From the NCBI GenBank assembly GCA_029168955.1, contig JAPDOI010001340.1, positions 62,001-126,000 of the forward strand: a DNA stretch of 64,000 bases, written 5' to 3'. A program made the position numbers and the translations under genes. How positions within the stretch are numbered: the first letter of the stretch is position 1; each line of letters starts with the position of its first letter. The notes under the pieces were generated by a model that saw only the letters and a list, made by a program, of their open reading frames with translations, did not search any database and was not told the DNA's origin. This DNA comes from Aplectana chamaeleonis. Taxonomy: Eukaryota; Nematoda; Chromadorea; Rhabditida; Cosmocercidae. Positions 55,101-63,166 of this stretch are shown in pieces.

Positions 55101-56860
55101 ATATTGAAAAATTTCAGAAAGACTTGACTGATTTTCCCAATGTCTTTAGTAGGGTAGGTGAAGTTCAGGTTTTGAAAAAAGTTATTGTTCACCTATCTAG
55201 AAATAATTGTGGAACATTTCCACTCGAATGGTACTCTCGTTCCGGGTACTTTTTTTTGAAACTGACATTCGGCCATTTCCAGACTCGTTTCATTTTAGAG
55301 TTTTTTTTCAATTTTCGGGGCCTCACCCTTCTAAAGGCGATGAACAGCGTTCCATACGCTGCCGATATTGAAAAATTCTAGAAAGACTTGACTGATTTTT
55401 CCAATGTCTTTAGTAGGGTAGGTGAAGTTCAGGTTTTGAAAAAGTTATTGTTCACCTATCTAGAAATAATTTTGGAACATTTCCAGTCGAATGGTACTCT
55501 CGTTCCGGGTACTTTTTTGAAACTGACATTCGGCCATTTCCAGACTCGTTTCATTTTAGAGGTTTTTTTCAATTTTCGGGGCCTCACCCTTCTAAAGGCG
55601 ATGAATAGCGTTCCATACGCTGCCGATATTGAAAAATTTTAGAAAGACTTGACTGATTTTTCCAATGTCTTTAGTAGGGTAGGTGAAGTTCAGGTTTTGA
55701 AAAAGTTATTGTTCACCTATCTAGAAATAATTTTGGAACATTTCCAGTCGAATGGTACTCTCGTTCCGGGTACTTTTTTGAAACTGACATTCGGCCATTT
55801 CCAGACTCGTTTCATTTTAGAGGTTTTTTCAATTTTCGGGGCCTCACCCTTCTAAAGGCGATGAATAGCGTTCCATACGCTGCCGATATTGAAAAATTTC
55901 TAGAAAGACTTGACTGATTTTTCCAATGTCTTTAGTAGGGTAGGTGAAGTTCAGGTTTTGAAAAAGTTATTGTTCACCTATCTAGAAATAATTTTGGAAC
56001 ATTTCCAGTCGAATGGTACTCTCGTTCCGGGTACTTTTTTGAAACTGACATTCGGCCATTTCCAGACTCGTTTCATTTTAGAGGTTTTTTTTCAATTTTC
56101 GGGGCCTCACCCTTCTAAAGGCGATGAATAGCGTTCCATACGCTGCCGATATTGAAAAATTCTAGAAAGACTTGACTGATTTTTCCAATGTCTTTAGTAG
56201 GGTAGGTGAAGTTCAGGTTTTGAAAAAGTTATTGTTCACCTATCTAGAAATAATTTTGGAACATTTCCAGTCGAATGGTACTCTCGTTCCGGGTACTTTT
56301 TTTGAAACTGACATTCGGCCATTTCCAGACTCGTTTCATTTTTAGAGGTTTTTTTTCAATTTTCGGGGCCTCACCCTTCTAAAGGCGATGAATAGCGTTC
56401 CATACGCTGCCGATATTGAAAAATTCTAGAAAGACTTGACTGATTTTCCCAATGTCTTTAGTAGGGTAGGTGAAGTTCAGGGTTTGAAAAAGTTATTGTT
56501 CACCTATCTAGAAATAATTTTGGAACATTTCCAGTCGAATGGTACTCTCGTTCCGGGTACTTTTTTGAAACTGACATTCGGCCATTTCCAGACTCGTTCC
56601 ATTTTAGAGGTTTCTTTTTCAATTTTCGGGCCTCACCCTTCTAAAAGCGATGAATAGCGTTCCATACGCTGCCGATATTGAAAAATTTTAGAAAGATTTG
56701 ACTGATTTTTCCAATGTCTTTAGTAGGGTAGGTGAAGTTCAGGTTTTGAAAAAAGTTATTGTTCACCTATCTAGAAATAATTTTGGAACATTTCCAGTCG
56801 ATTGGTACTCTCGTTCCGGGTACTTTTTTTTTAAATTCACATTCGGCAATTTCATTTCGG
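52181..56860 (+). repeat. Satellite subtype D and diverged right edge
   Basis: Most monomers have CTAGAAAGACTTGACTG or TTTAGAAAGACTTGACTG in place of CAGAAAGATTTGACTG. In the CTAGAAAG form this creates a second XbaI site per unit. Monomers from about 54430 to 54990 have extra point changes (TTGGTCCCCTCG, CCTCGCCAGTCTAAAGGGG, GTGACGGGTTTTT). The last unit breaks down after 56820, where TTTAAATTCACATTCGG replaces the usual sequence. Confidence 0.85.
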
Positions 56861-57336
56861 CTTGCACGATTTTGAACTTGTTTCGAATCTTCGAGTGCTA
56901 AGGTTTCAAATGATGACGGATATGTTGTGTGCTATCTTTCTAAAGTTGCGGAGCAAGAAATGGCATTCGTGTGTTAATTTTCGGAATATTTTTTCTCATC
57001 TGGGAACTTCAGCACCCAAGGGTACGAGGTGCTATGTCAACCAAACAGTTCAAAGCTCTAGATGATTCAGCTATGGTTAAAGTTTCGCTATCGACTGTGA
57101 ATTTCCGGTGACGGTCTGCCACAGAAGACGCATGAAGAGCTTCGACCTGATGCAAAAAACATTTGCAGAGCCTTTGCAAAGGGTGTAAAAAAGGATGTGG
57201 GAGGAGTATGTGGTCTTTCACATAGTTAGAGCTCGATTGCTGAAGCTTGCAACTACGCTGTGGGTCCTAACAAAGATAGACGAGATAGAACTTGGAATGC
57301 TGGATATTTGAAAGCTCCGGATGATTTTCACGAGGG
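56861..57336. other. Unique sequence between satellite and hAT relic
   Basis: No gene is recognised. A 67-codon plus frame (56862-57065) and a 70-codon minus frame (57009-57221) overlap and have no family signature. Decayed N-terminal transposase sequence is possible here but cannot be shown. Confidence 0.45.
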
Positions 57337-58506
57337 TTGAGGCGGCGTTCCCGCATTAAACCGTGTCAATCTCGTGATTTAGCGCAGATTGCTGCAAATT
57401 TTCTTAGCACGGACAATGACTGCAAACTAAGCTTCCGATCCTACGTCGTATGTGGTATCGCTGCCAAAGAAGGTCTACCGTCCGTTAAACAATTCTCTCT
57501 TATTGTGATGGCAATGAAGTACGATGCGACGCCTGCTTAATCGCATTACGATCCCACTGTGGGATTCCCAACGTCCGCGTAGCGCATGGTCAAGAACAAG
57601 ATGTTTGATTTGTTGTGTTATTTGAAGGAAAACAACCCTTCCTTTCCTCTGTTGACCGACGGCACTTCCGACACCAATCGCAAATGGATTGTATTCATGA
57701 TAAGGATTGTCTCACACTCCGACACATCTGTAGTTTTCACCTTGTCGTTAGAAGAAACAGAAAGCGGAAGTCCGGAGACATCTTCGCCGCATTCAAGAAC
57801 TCTCTGATTGAAAAGGATGCATGGGCAGACATGCACAATGGTCTTTCTCACACTCCCTTCGCGTTTGCCATAAGAAAGGTGATGGCCATGTCTGCCGACG
57901 GCGCATCTGCGATGACTGGGCACACAAACGGCGTTCACGCAGAACTTCAGCGCATGGTAAATGACGAGACAACACTCGATGGAAAATTGAGAGCAGGTCG
58001 ATCCAACATGATTGAAAGAGTTTTTAAGTATCTAAATATGTATGTTTTAGGGTTTCTTCTCAGCGTCTACACAGCACATGCACTGAATCTCGTCGTATCT
58101 GCTCAGAACAACTTCACATATCGGCTCGCTCAGGTACAGATGACATTTTCGTACCTCAAAATGGGGGCGGTACGTCGGGTGCGCCGGTCGGCCAGCATGC
58201 AGCAAGTGCTAGCAAAGCTCCTACGCAACTTCCCTATTTTGATGAGGAGCCCTTCAAGCCTTGGCGAACGATGATACAACTGAAAGTATCAATGGTAGAA
58301 TTGTGGCTGCTGCGTGGATACTCCTCGATGGGCGCACGTTTCTAATTCTTTACCACGTGAGCCACACACTATCCCAGCTGACATCTTTTCCAGAGGAACT
58401 ACAATATGAAGAGGGTCTCATGGTAGATGATGTGTCTCGCTGGCGCTATTTCGACCACATGATTGAGAACAACGGCGGCGAAATGGCGAATGTTGCAGAA
58501 AGATAG
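57337..58506 (+). pseudogene. Decayed hAT-family transposase (DUF4371-like RNase H fold)
   Basis: hAT transposases cut and paste DNA with an RNase H-like catalytic core. Three plus-strand fragments run in family order. First, 57337-57807 contains LSFRSYVVCGIAAKEGLP and then FPLLTDGTSDTNRKWIVF, the position of the first catalytic Asp, with in-frame stops at about 57538 and 57580. Second, a frame shifted near 57760 and open to 58274 contains VMAMSADGASAMTGHTNGVH (second catalytic Asp) and TAHALNLVVS, where the family normally has CxxH before LNL. Third, 58261-58506 contains a leucine-rich LSQLTSFPEEL stretch. Stops and two frameshifts make it inactive. It is abruptly followed by a Penelope-like insertion, and the C-terminal part may resume at 59656. 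The superfamily call is from motif order by eye. Confidence 0.72.
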
Positions 58507-58554
58507 AGACAATAATTGTGTGATTACTTCTGTGCCGATCCAGGTTTGTATTGG

Positions 58555-58616
58555 TGAGACTGTTTTATTCTACCAACGTTTCGAGCAGATCGTCTTTATT
58601 GAATCCTGAAATGGGT
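58555..58616 (-). other. Possible degenerate hammerhead-like motif in the Penelope 3' region
   Basis: Read on the minus strand this stretch has AAAGACGATCTGCTCGAAAC followed by GTTGGTAGAATAAAA. Penelope-like elements are known to carry hammerhead ribozymes in their terminal regions, whose core is CUGANGA, stem II, GAAA. Here the GAAAC side and a short CGA/TCG stem are visible, but the CUGA side reads AATAAAGA, so the core is not intact. The right copy lacks the segment. This is a suggestion only. Confidence 0.22.
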
Positions 58617-58814
58617 CAAAACACTTATTTACGATTCACCCGGCGTCCCCTCTCACTTCCATGGATACGAAATTCTCCCACGAATGAACCAGGAATGTAA
58701 TCACCACAGTAGCATAACTAAACCGCCACAGTCCCACCAGCGCCGAGCTCCACTTGATGACAGGCATAACCAGGAGCAAGTGAGACACTCCGGCACAATT
58801 GCACTAAGGACATC

Positions 58815-59293
58815 TCACAGACCGCATAGAGGAATGTGTGGCAGGAATTCGTTGGTGACCGCAATCCACTCATTTCTGTTATTTAGCTTCGGGTCGCGGG
58901 CACTAATAAAGAAAGCCTCCAGAGCCTTTCTGGGACCGATGTCGCATTCGTAGGCCAGGATATTGCAGCTGATATTGAAATCCATGCCCTAAAATCGTTC
59001 GAGTCTGTGTTCACCCAGAGGGTTCGTCAGAACTCTGCGTCGTTTGCTTGCGAGATGTTCCTTTACGCGGATGCTGAGGACTCTTCCCGTTTCACCGATA
59101 TACGTTTCTCCACAAGTCGAGCACTGTATTTGATATACGACTCCGCTCTGTGCACAATCCCCTCCCTTCCATGAGGACAAATTGTGCAACTTTCCATGAT
59201 GCAGGAGCGGTCGTACAGCCGATTTCTCACCATTTGGCTCTTGATATTGCCATTTGGAATGTTAACTAAAACAACGTCATCTGCCAGATCATC
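58815..59293 (-). pseudogene. Penelope-like GIY-YIG endonuclease domain, broken (left copy)
   Basis: The domain would nick DNA to prime reverse transcription. On the minus strand, a linker with VRNRLYDRSCIMESCTICPH (CxxC-type zinc motif) precedes a frameshift at about 59155. Then follow DCAQSGVVYQIQCSTC, the GIY-YIG-type core GETYIGETGR and IRVKEHLASKRR. An in-frame TAG lies at 58989-58991. After it the same frame continues with NISCNILAYECDIGPRKALE, AFFISARDPKLN and VTNEFLPHIPLCGL, stopping at 58815. The CxxC linker, YIGETGR and RKALEAFF order is typical of EN-bearing Penelope-like elements. The frame after the TAG has no start of its own. Inactive because of one frameshift and one stop; family call is confident. 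Confidence 0.85.
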
Positions 59294-59295
59294 TG

Positions 59296-59400
59296 GAGGC
59301 TTTCTTTATTCGTGCCCGCGACCCGAAGCTAAATGACAGAAATGACTGCATCGCGATCACCAACGAATTCCTGCCACTCATCCCACTGTGCGGTCTGTGA
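59296..59400 (+). pseudogene. Penelope-like endonuclease C-terminal fragment (right copy)
   Basis: Thirty-four codons plus a stop encode EAFFIRARDPKLN through ITNEFLPLIPLCGL, closely matching the end of the left, opposite-strand copy. Differences include S/R after FFI, N/D after KLN and EW/DC. These suggest the two copies diverged after the inversion or arose from different templates. The catalytic N-terminal part is absent. Confidence 0.85.
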
Positions 59401-59655
59401 GATGTCCTCAGTGCAGTTGTGCCGGGGTGTCTCACTTGCTCCTGGTTATCCTTGTCATCGAGTGGAGCTCGGCGCTGGTGGGACTGCGGCGGGTTAGTTA
59501 TGCTACGGTCGTGATTACATTTTTGGTTCATTAGTGGAGAATTTCGTATCAATGGAAGGTGAGAGGGGCGTTTGGCCGGATAAATCGTATATTAGTGTTT
59601 CTAGTCTCACCAATACAAACCTGGATCGGCACAGAAGTAATCACACAAGATATCT
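59401..59655. repeat. Penelope-like 3' non-coding region, right arm
   Basis: The region after the right-copy stop mirrors 58517-58814, with shared blocks GGAGCTCGGCGCTGGTGGGA, TTAGTTATGCTAC and AATACAAACCTGGATCGGCA. It is non-coding in both arms and can pair with the left arm over roughly 300 bp. Confidence 0.75.
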
Positions 59656-59840
59656 ATGCCCAGGTTCGAAGAAGAACGTACGTGGACATTACTAAGAGAC
59701 AATAATGTTTTGAAATTGAAGAATTCCTTGAACTTTAGATACAAAAGTGTAACCAAAGAGTTTCTAGATCACTACTATACATCTTTTGGAGGCCCAATAT
59801 CTGAGTACCTGCTGTGTTATGATCCTAAGACATTTAAGGG
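59656..59840 (+). pseudogene. Possible continuation of the hAT transposase C-terminus
   Basis: The plus frame encodes LNFRYKSVTKEFLDHYYTSF and ISEYLLCYDPKTFKGF. This resembles the general layout of hAT proteins after the catalytic core: a Y/R-rich start, FLDH-type helix, aromatic plus F, then LL and DP. It lies just beyond the Penelope insertion. The 12-bp AGAGACAATAAT occurs both at 58505-58516, before the insertion, and at 59695-59706, after it. I infer, with modest confidence, that this is the interrupted transposase. It ends where the large palindrome begins. Confidence 0.35.
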
Positions 59841-59847
59841 CTTTAAC

Positions 59848-60127
59848 GGGCCGTCGTCGCATAAAACCATGGAACGCTTTCGGAGTCCCAAAACATGAAG
59901 CCAGAAATACAGAGATGAGAGGAGTCACACTCCATCAAAGAGACCAAGACAGTGCTTATCGTTACATATTGTTACTACCTTTGACATCGACGCTCTTAGC
60001 TATGTATCTAGCCTTGGGTAAGGTGTATAACAAAGGTGCATCTGTTGCTCTGGCTAGCATCCACATCAATGAGTTCTACTCCAGCGTTGCCAATCAGATT
60101 CGAAGGTATATGAGGCTGTCCACGTGA
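59848..60127 (+). pseudogene. Unrecognised protein fragment in the left arm of the palindrome
   Basis: The plus frame contains KPWNAFGVPKHEARNTE, RGVTLHQRDQ and KVYNKGASVALA, all matching the right-arm frame at 61126-61404. Between and after these blocks the frame slips, so the C-terminal part is read in a different frame from the right arm. I do not recognise the family. Conservation of the blocks between arms is partly due to the arms being copies of each other. Confidence 0.4.
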
Positions 60128-61125
60128 GCATCGAGATAGATTGATACACAATTTTTCTTTCAGTTCTTATATTTTATATCGCTAGAGCACCCCAAAAAAA
60201 CTCAGGGGGCTCGCTTCTAGAATCTTCTGGAAATTTTTTAAAAAATTGTTACAAAATTCCGAAGTTGGGCATTTTTTTAACATACCTTCGCATAAACCCT
60301 TAATGTAAACGAATTCTTCTGATAAATCCATTTTATAAGGTGTCATAAAGTATGAGGAATCGATTGGCGTTATCATATTTTTCAAAATCGCGCCCTGTGA
60401 AAAAATAATTTTTTTATTTCCTCTGAGCACAGATCCTGCAGATAGAGACTATGTTCAAAAGATGCGCCGTTTTCTTTTCGGTTAATAAAAAAACATAAAA
60501 TCAAAAATCGAAAGACACAAGCGACCTCATTTTTTTCATCGAATGACGCTCGTAAGCGGAAAATTCTCGGGCAAATGGCCGTTCATGCATTCCATCGTGC
60601 GAAAAAATGAATACAGTAGTAGCTGACTACGGGGAGCTTACATTTTTTTGAGCGAAGGAATGCATGAGTGGTCTCTTGCACGAGGGTTTTTCGCATGCGA
60701 GGGTCAATCGATCGAAAAAAATGAGGTTGTTTGTGTCTTTCTATTGATTGTTTGTGTCTTTCTATTTTTGATTTTATAGTTTTTACTAAGCAAAACAAAA
60801 ACGGCGCATATTTTGAGCATAGTCTCTATCTGCAGGATCTGTGCTCAGAGAAAATAAAAAAAAAAATATTTTTACACACGGTGCGATTTTGAAAATTCTA
60901 ATAATGTCAATCGATTCCTCATAGTTGATTACACCTTATAAACTTTTTCTATCACAAGAATTCGTTTACAATAGGGATCTATGCGAAGGAATGTTCAAAA
61001 ATGCCCAACTTCGGAATTTTGTAACAATTTTAGAAAATTTCCAGAAGATTCCAGAAGCGAGCCCCCTGAGTTTTTTTGGAGTGCTCTAGCGATATAAATA
61101 TATAAAACTGAAAGAAAATTGTGTA

Positions 61126-61404
61126 TCAATCTATCTCGATGCTCACGTGGACAGCCTCATATATCTTCGAATCTGGTTGGCAACGCTGGAGTAGAACTCT
61201 AGCCAGAGCAACAGATGCACCTTCGTTATACACGTTACCCAAGGCTGGATAGCTAAGAGCATCGATGTCAAAGGTAGTGTGATCGGTGTAACGATAAGCG
61301 TTGCCTTGGTCTCTTTGATGAAGCGTGACCCCTCTGTATTTCTCTGTATTTCTGGCTTCATGTTTCGGGACTCCGAAAGCGTTCCATGGTTTTGCGACGA
61401 CGGC
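61126..61404 (-). pseudogene. Unrecognised 92-codon open frame in the right arm of the palindrome
   Basis: A minus-strand frame without an ATG at its start is open for 92 codons, from just inside the arm edge to a TGA at 61126. It has mixed, protein-like composition: KPWNAFGVPKHEARNTEKYR, HQRDQGNAYRYTDHTTFDID, PALGNVYNEGASVALARVLL and KIYEAVHVSIEID. It is a better candidate than the overlapping ATG-started frame at 61143-61424, because the same reading is shared with parts of the left arm. An upstream TAA lies right at the arm boundary, so the fragment was cut there. No domain was identified. Confidence 0.4.
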
Positions 61405-61415
61405 CCATTAAAGGC

Positions 61416-62134
61416 AGTGTTCACGATACAATACCCTCCCTAAGTTTTGAAAAAAAGGCGAAAAAAAAAACGCGGAAAATCGCTTTTTTCGTCTTTTGGC
61501 CATAACTCGCTTCAAAGTGGAAGTTTCACAAACTTGAAGACATCTTGGGAATCAGCATTGATCACTCTTTCTTTTTGATCTATGCGTGGCTTACTCTCAA
61601 ACAAGGCATATAGGGTTGACACAATCAATTGAGTGAGATGTGGGACAGTATGGAATGCTGAAATGTGTGACTGTGTCTCTTCTTGTATCTTTCAACTTGT
61701 TTTCATTTGGAGTCTTTTATTTACGAATTTTTTATCTTTTAGATTTTTTTATTTTTCTAAAGTTTAACTCCAATTCTACTCTGTGTATTATTTATTAGGT
61801 ATTCATTTAGTGATTTGTTTACTATTTTTGGTGTTGTTTGTAACATTCTTTTCATATACTCTATTTTTGTATGAGTTTTCACATTAATTTGATTACTTAT
61901 ACAATTCAATTTCATTCATATTATTCTTGCTTTATTACAAAGGTTTTGCTAAGAACGTTAAATAATTATTCAGAAAGCAAACCGTTTTACCTCTAACCTC
62001 AGGCAAACAATTCACAACAGTAAACACCTCAACAATGGAGGAGATGGACTCTGTTTCATTTCAAGTAAGCTCCTGTTTCCCATTATCACAGCGCGAAGCG
62101 GTGGCTTCTTCGTCGGAAGCTTCTTATCACTAAT
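61416..62134. other. AT-rich non-coding stretch
   Basis: No gene is recognised. 61440-61560 resembles one arm of the foldback element at 62135-62619 (GCGGAAAATCGC, TTTTTTCGTCTTTT, ATAACTCGCTTCAAAGT). A short ATG-started segment at 62036 runs ten codons into CAAGTAAGC, a donor-like site, preceded by CCTCTAACCTCAG, an acceptor-like site. This is too little to call an exon. Confidence 0.5.
61440..61560. repeat. Solo arm related to the 62135-62619 foldback family
   Basis: It shares the order CGC, T-rich CGTCTTTT, then ATAACTCGCTTCAAAGT with both arms at 62180-62225 and 62525-62570, but diverges after that point (GGAAGTTTCACAAACTTGAA). There is no inverted partner nearby. The similarity is partial and may reflect an older family member. 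Confidence 0.45.
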
Positions 62135-62619
62135 TACAATACCGCTCATAGGATTTGGTCAGAAATCGAGCGAGGTCGGGTTTTCGCGTCTTTTTCGTCT
62201 TTTTTGTATAACTCGCTTCAAAGTCAAGTTTGAGCGAAATTAGGGAGATATTCATAACCCAGGCGTGGAGGGCTATCCAATGGTGTACCTATTGTAAGGA
62301 TTTCGTTGAGAACCATGGAAATTTCGCAATCAACCAGCTCTCTATATACGGTAGACACAGGGAAACGCAGGCGGAGACGGTAGCGCACCATCCATCACGG
62401 TACCGTAATCACAAACCTGGGTGATTACGAAACTTCTGTAGTTCTCAACGTAATCACCACAAAGGCTAAACCATTGGGTAGCCCTGAACGCGAGGATCAC
62501 GAATATCTCCCTAGTTTCGCTCAAAGTTGACTTTGAAGCGAGTTATACAGAAAAGACGAAAAAGACGCGAAAACCCGACCTCGCTCGCTTTCTGACCAAA
62601 TCCTACGAGCGGTATTGTA
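62135..62619. mobile_element. Foldback MITE, ~485 bp, arms ~215 bp
   Basis: TACAATACCGCTCATAGGAT at 62135 mirrors GAGCGGTATTGTA ending at 62619. Inner blocks also mirror: GAGCGAGGTCGGGTTTTCGC, AACTCGCTTCAAAGTCAA, GGGAGATATTC and CGTTGAGAAC, each with its reverse complement in the right half. About 50 bp in the centre (62350-62400) is unpaired. Ends abut TA, compatible with a TA target duplication. The short opposite-strand frames (62230-62424 and 62342-62524) are mirror images of each other and not genes. Confidence 0.88.
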
Positions 62620-62959
62620 TATTTCACCGAGATCCACCTGCTGGTGATAATCGAAATCGACAGCTCACTAGGGATTTAACAGAGCTTAGTTCGAGTTACA
62701 ATTACTTGTATCAAAATTCAAAATTTCTGGGGTTATTTTCAGAACTCGAAAATAACATTCGGCATCCCAATTCCAAAAATGTTCTCAAATTCAAGAAAAA
62801 AGTTGTTTCTTGAAGTGGTTGTAACACATTTCGCCCTCCCAAAAAGTTGAAATTCTTCAGATTTGACGAGACTTCAACCTGAAGAACGATTCTTGTTGTA
62901 TTGCTGACTTCGAGACTGTCTCTATACATACCTGGGGAACAATCCAGATTTACTTCTAA
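62620..62959. other. No recognisable gene
   Basis: Moderately AT-rich sequence with only short frames. No inverted or tandem structure was noticed. Confidence 0.5.
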
Positions 62960-63166
62960 TTGTGCCTAGTCATGGATGAACTTCGTTTTGACGATGGTCC
63001 CCTTCGGCTTCCCCGTATCTCCACTCCTTCCACTCTATCTCTCTCCCTTTCTCTCGACGACCTGACGCACTCCCCGAAGTGGATTGAAATCGCGCAGCGA
63101 GGATGGACTGACGAGTTAGACCACCCAGCAGCCAGCGCGCGCGGCCGCGGCGCGTCACCGCATTGA
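62960..63166 (+). other. Unassigned 68-codon frame ending in a GC-rich inverted repeat
   Basis: The frame includes MDELRFDDGPLRLP, a serine/leucine run, and HSPKWIEIAQRGWTDELDHP, and it ends in SARGRGASPH. Its TGA falls within one or two bases of the inner boundary of the inverted repeat at 63127-63167. The opposite strand is also open (62970-63215). I do not recognise the protein. The coincidence of stop codon and repeat boundary could mean it is the tail of a coding unit that has been duplicated in inverted orientation. Confidence 0.25.

Larger units (their letters stand above)
12457..56860 (+). repeat. Satellite DNA array, ~264-bp monomer, about 165 copies, one orientation
   Basis: The 44.4 kb is one head-to-tail array. 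Taking GATGAATAGCGTTCC as the unit start, spacings are about 261-267 bp in ordinary monomers and about 288-292 bp in those with an extra hairpin insertion. Landmarks in order are GATTTGACTGATTTT, GTAGGTGAAGTTCAG, TTGTTCACCTATCTAGAAAT (an XbaI site, TCTAGA), TTTTGGAACATTTCCAGTCG, a T run, GAAACTGACATTCGGCCATT, TTTCATTTTAGAGG, a second T run, and TTTTCGGGGCCTCACCCTTC. All copies read in the same direction. Most length change is in the two T runs. The array has no internal transposon insertions. Both edge monomers are diverged, as expected where unequal exchange homogenises less well. Confidence 0.98.
58517..59647. mobile_element. Penelope-like element remnant: two 5'-truncated copies joined head to head
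   Basis: Outer ends are inverted: GTGTGATTACTTCTGTGCCG at 58517 mirrors CGGCACAGAAGTAATCACAC ending at 59647. The left copy reads on the minus strand from about 59293 to 58517. The right copy reads on the plus strand from about 59292 to 59647. Both end with the same endonuclease C-terminus and the same 3' region, and they meet at a short shared TCTGGAGGC. An inverted, truncated partner copy is a known structural habit of Penelope-like elements. No reverse transcriptase remains. The right copy lacks about 45 bp of 3' region present in the left. Confidence 0.82.
59838..61415. mobile_element. Large near-palindrome, ~1.58 kb with ~780-bp arms
   Basis: CTTTAACGGGCCGTCGTCGC at 59841 mirrors GCGACGACGGCCCATTAAAG ending at 61412. 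Matching then continues inward through the CATGGAACGCTTTCGGAGTC, CACGTGAGCATCGAGATAGA, CCGAAGTTGGGCATTTTT and CAGATCCTGCAGATAGAGAC blocks to a centre at about 60626. The central ~45 bp (near 60602-60648) is only weakly symmetric. Arms differ by substitutions and small indels. The right arm has an extra copy of an ~18-bp ACAAACA/GAAAGAC unit near 60730-60765. The outer parts of the arms look protein-coding (see below). It may be a foldback element or an inverted duplication of a gene fragment with its flank. Confidence 0.85.

Noticed and set aside
12509..56657. Dozens of 60-320-codon plus-strand frames in the array as a tandem gene or repeat-protein family
   Set aside because: They are the same satellite read in frames that shift with T-run length. 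There is no proper start or splice structure, and differences between subtypes mostly change the amino acid.
12457..56860. CRISPR-like or phage-style repeat array
   Set aside because: Units are ~264 bp, contiguous and nearly identical, with no unique spacers and no cas genes; the context is eukaryotic.
12457..56860. CENP-B box in the monomer (CTCGTTCCGGGTAC region)
   Set aside because: The spacing between TCG and CGGG is too short for the NTTCGNNNNANNCGGGN consensus.
58684..59552. Similar frames on opposite strands (58684-58953 plus and 59289-59552 minus) as paralogous proteins
   Set aside because: They are antisense to the Penelope-like endonuclease ends in the two inverted arms.
62230..62524. 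Opposite-strand frames as two small related genes
   Set aside because: They are the two arms of one foldback element and mirror each other.
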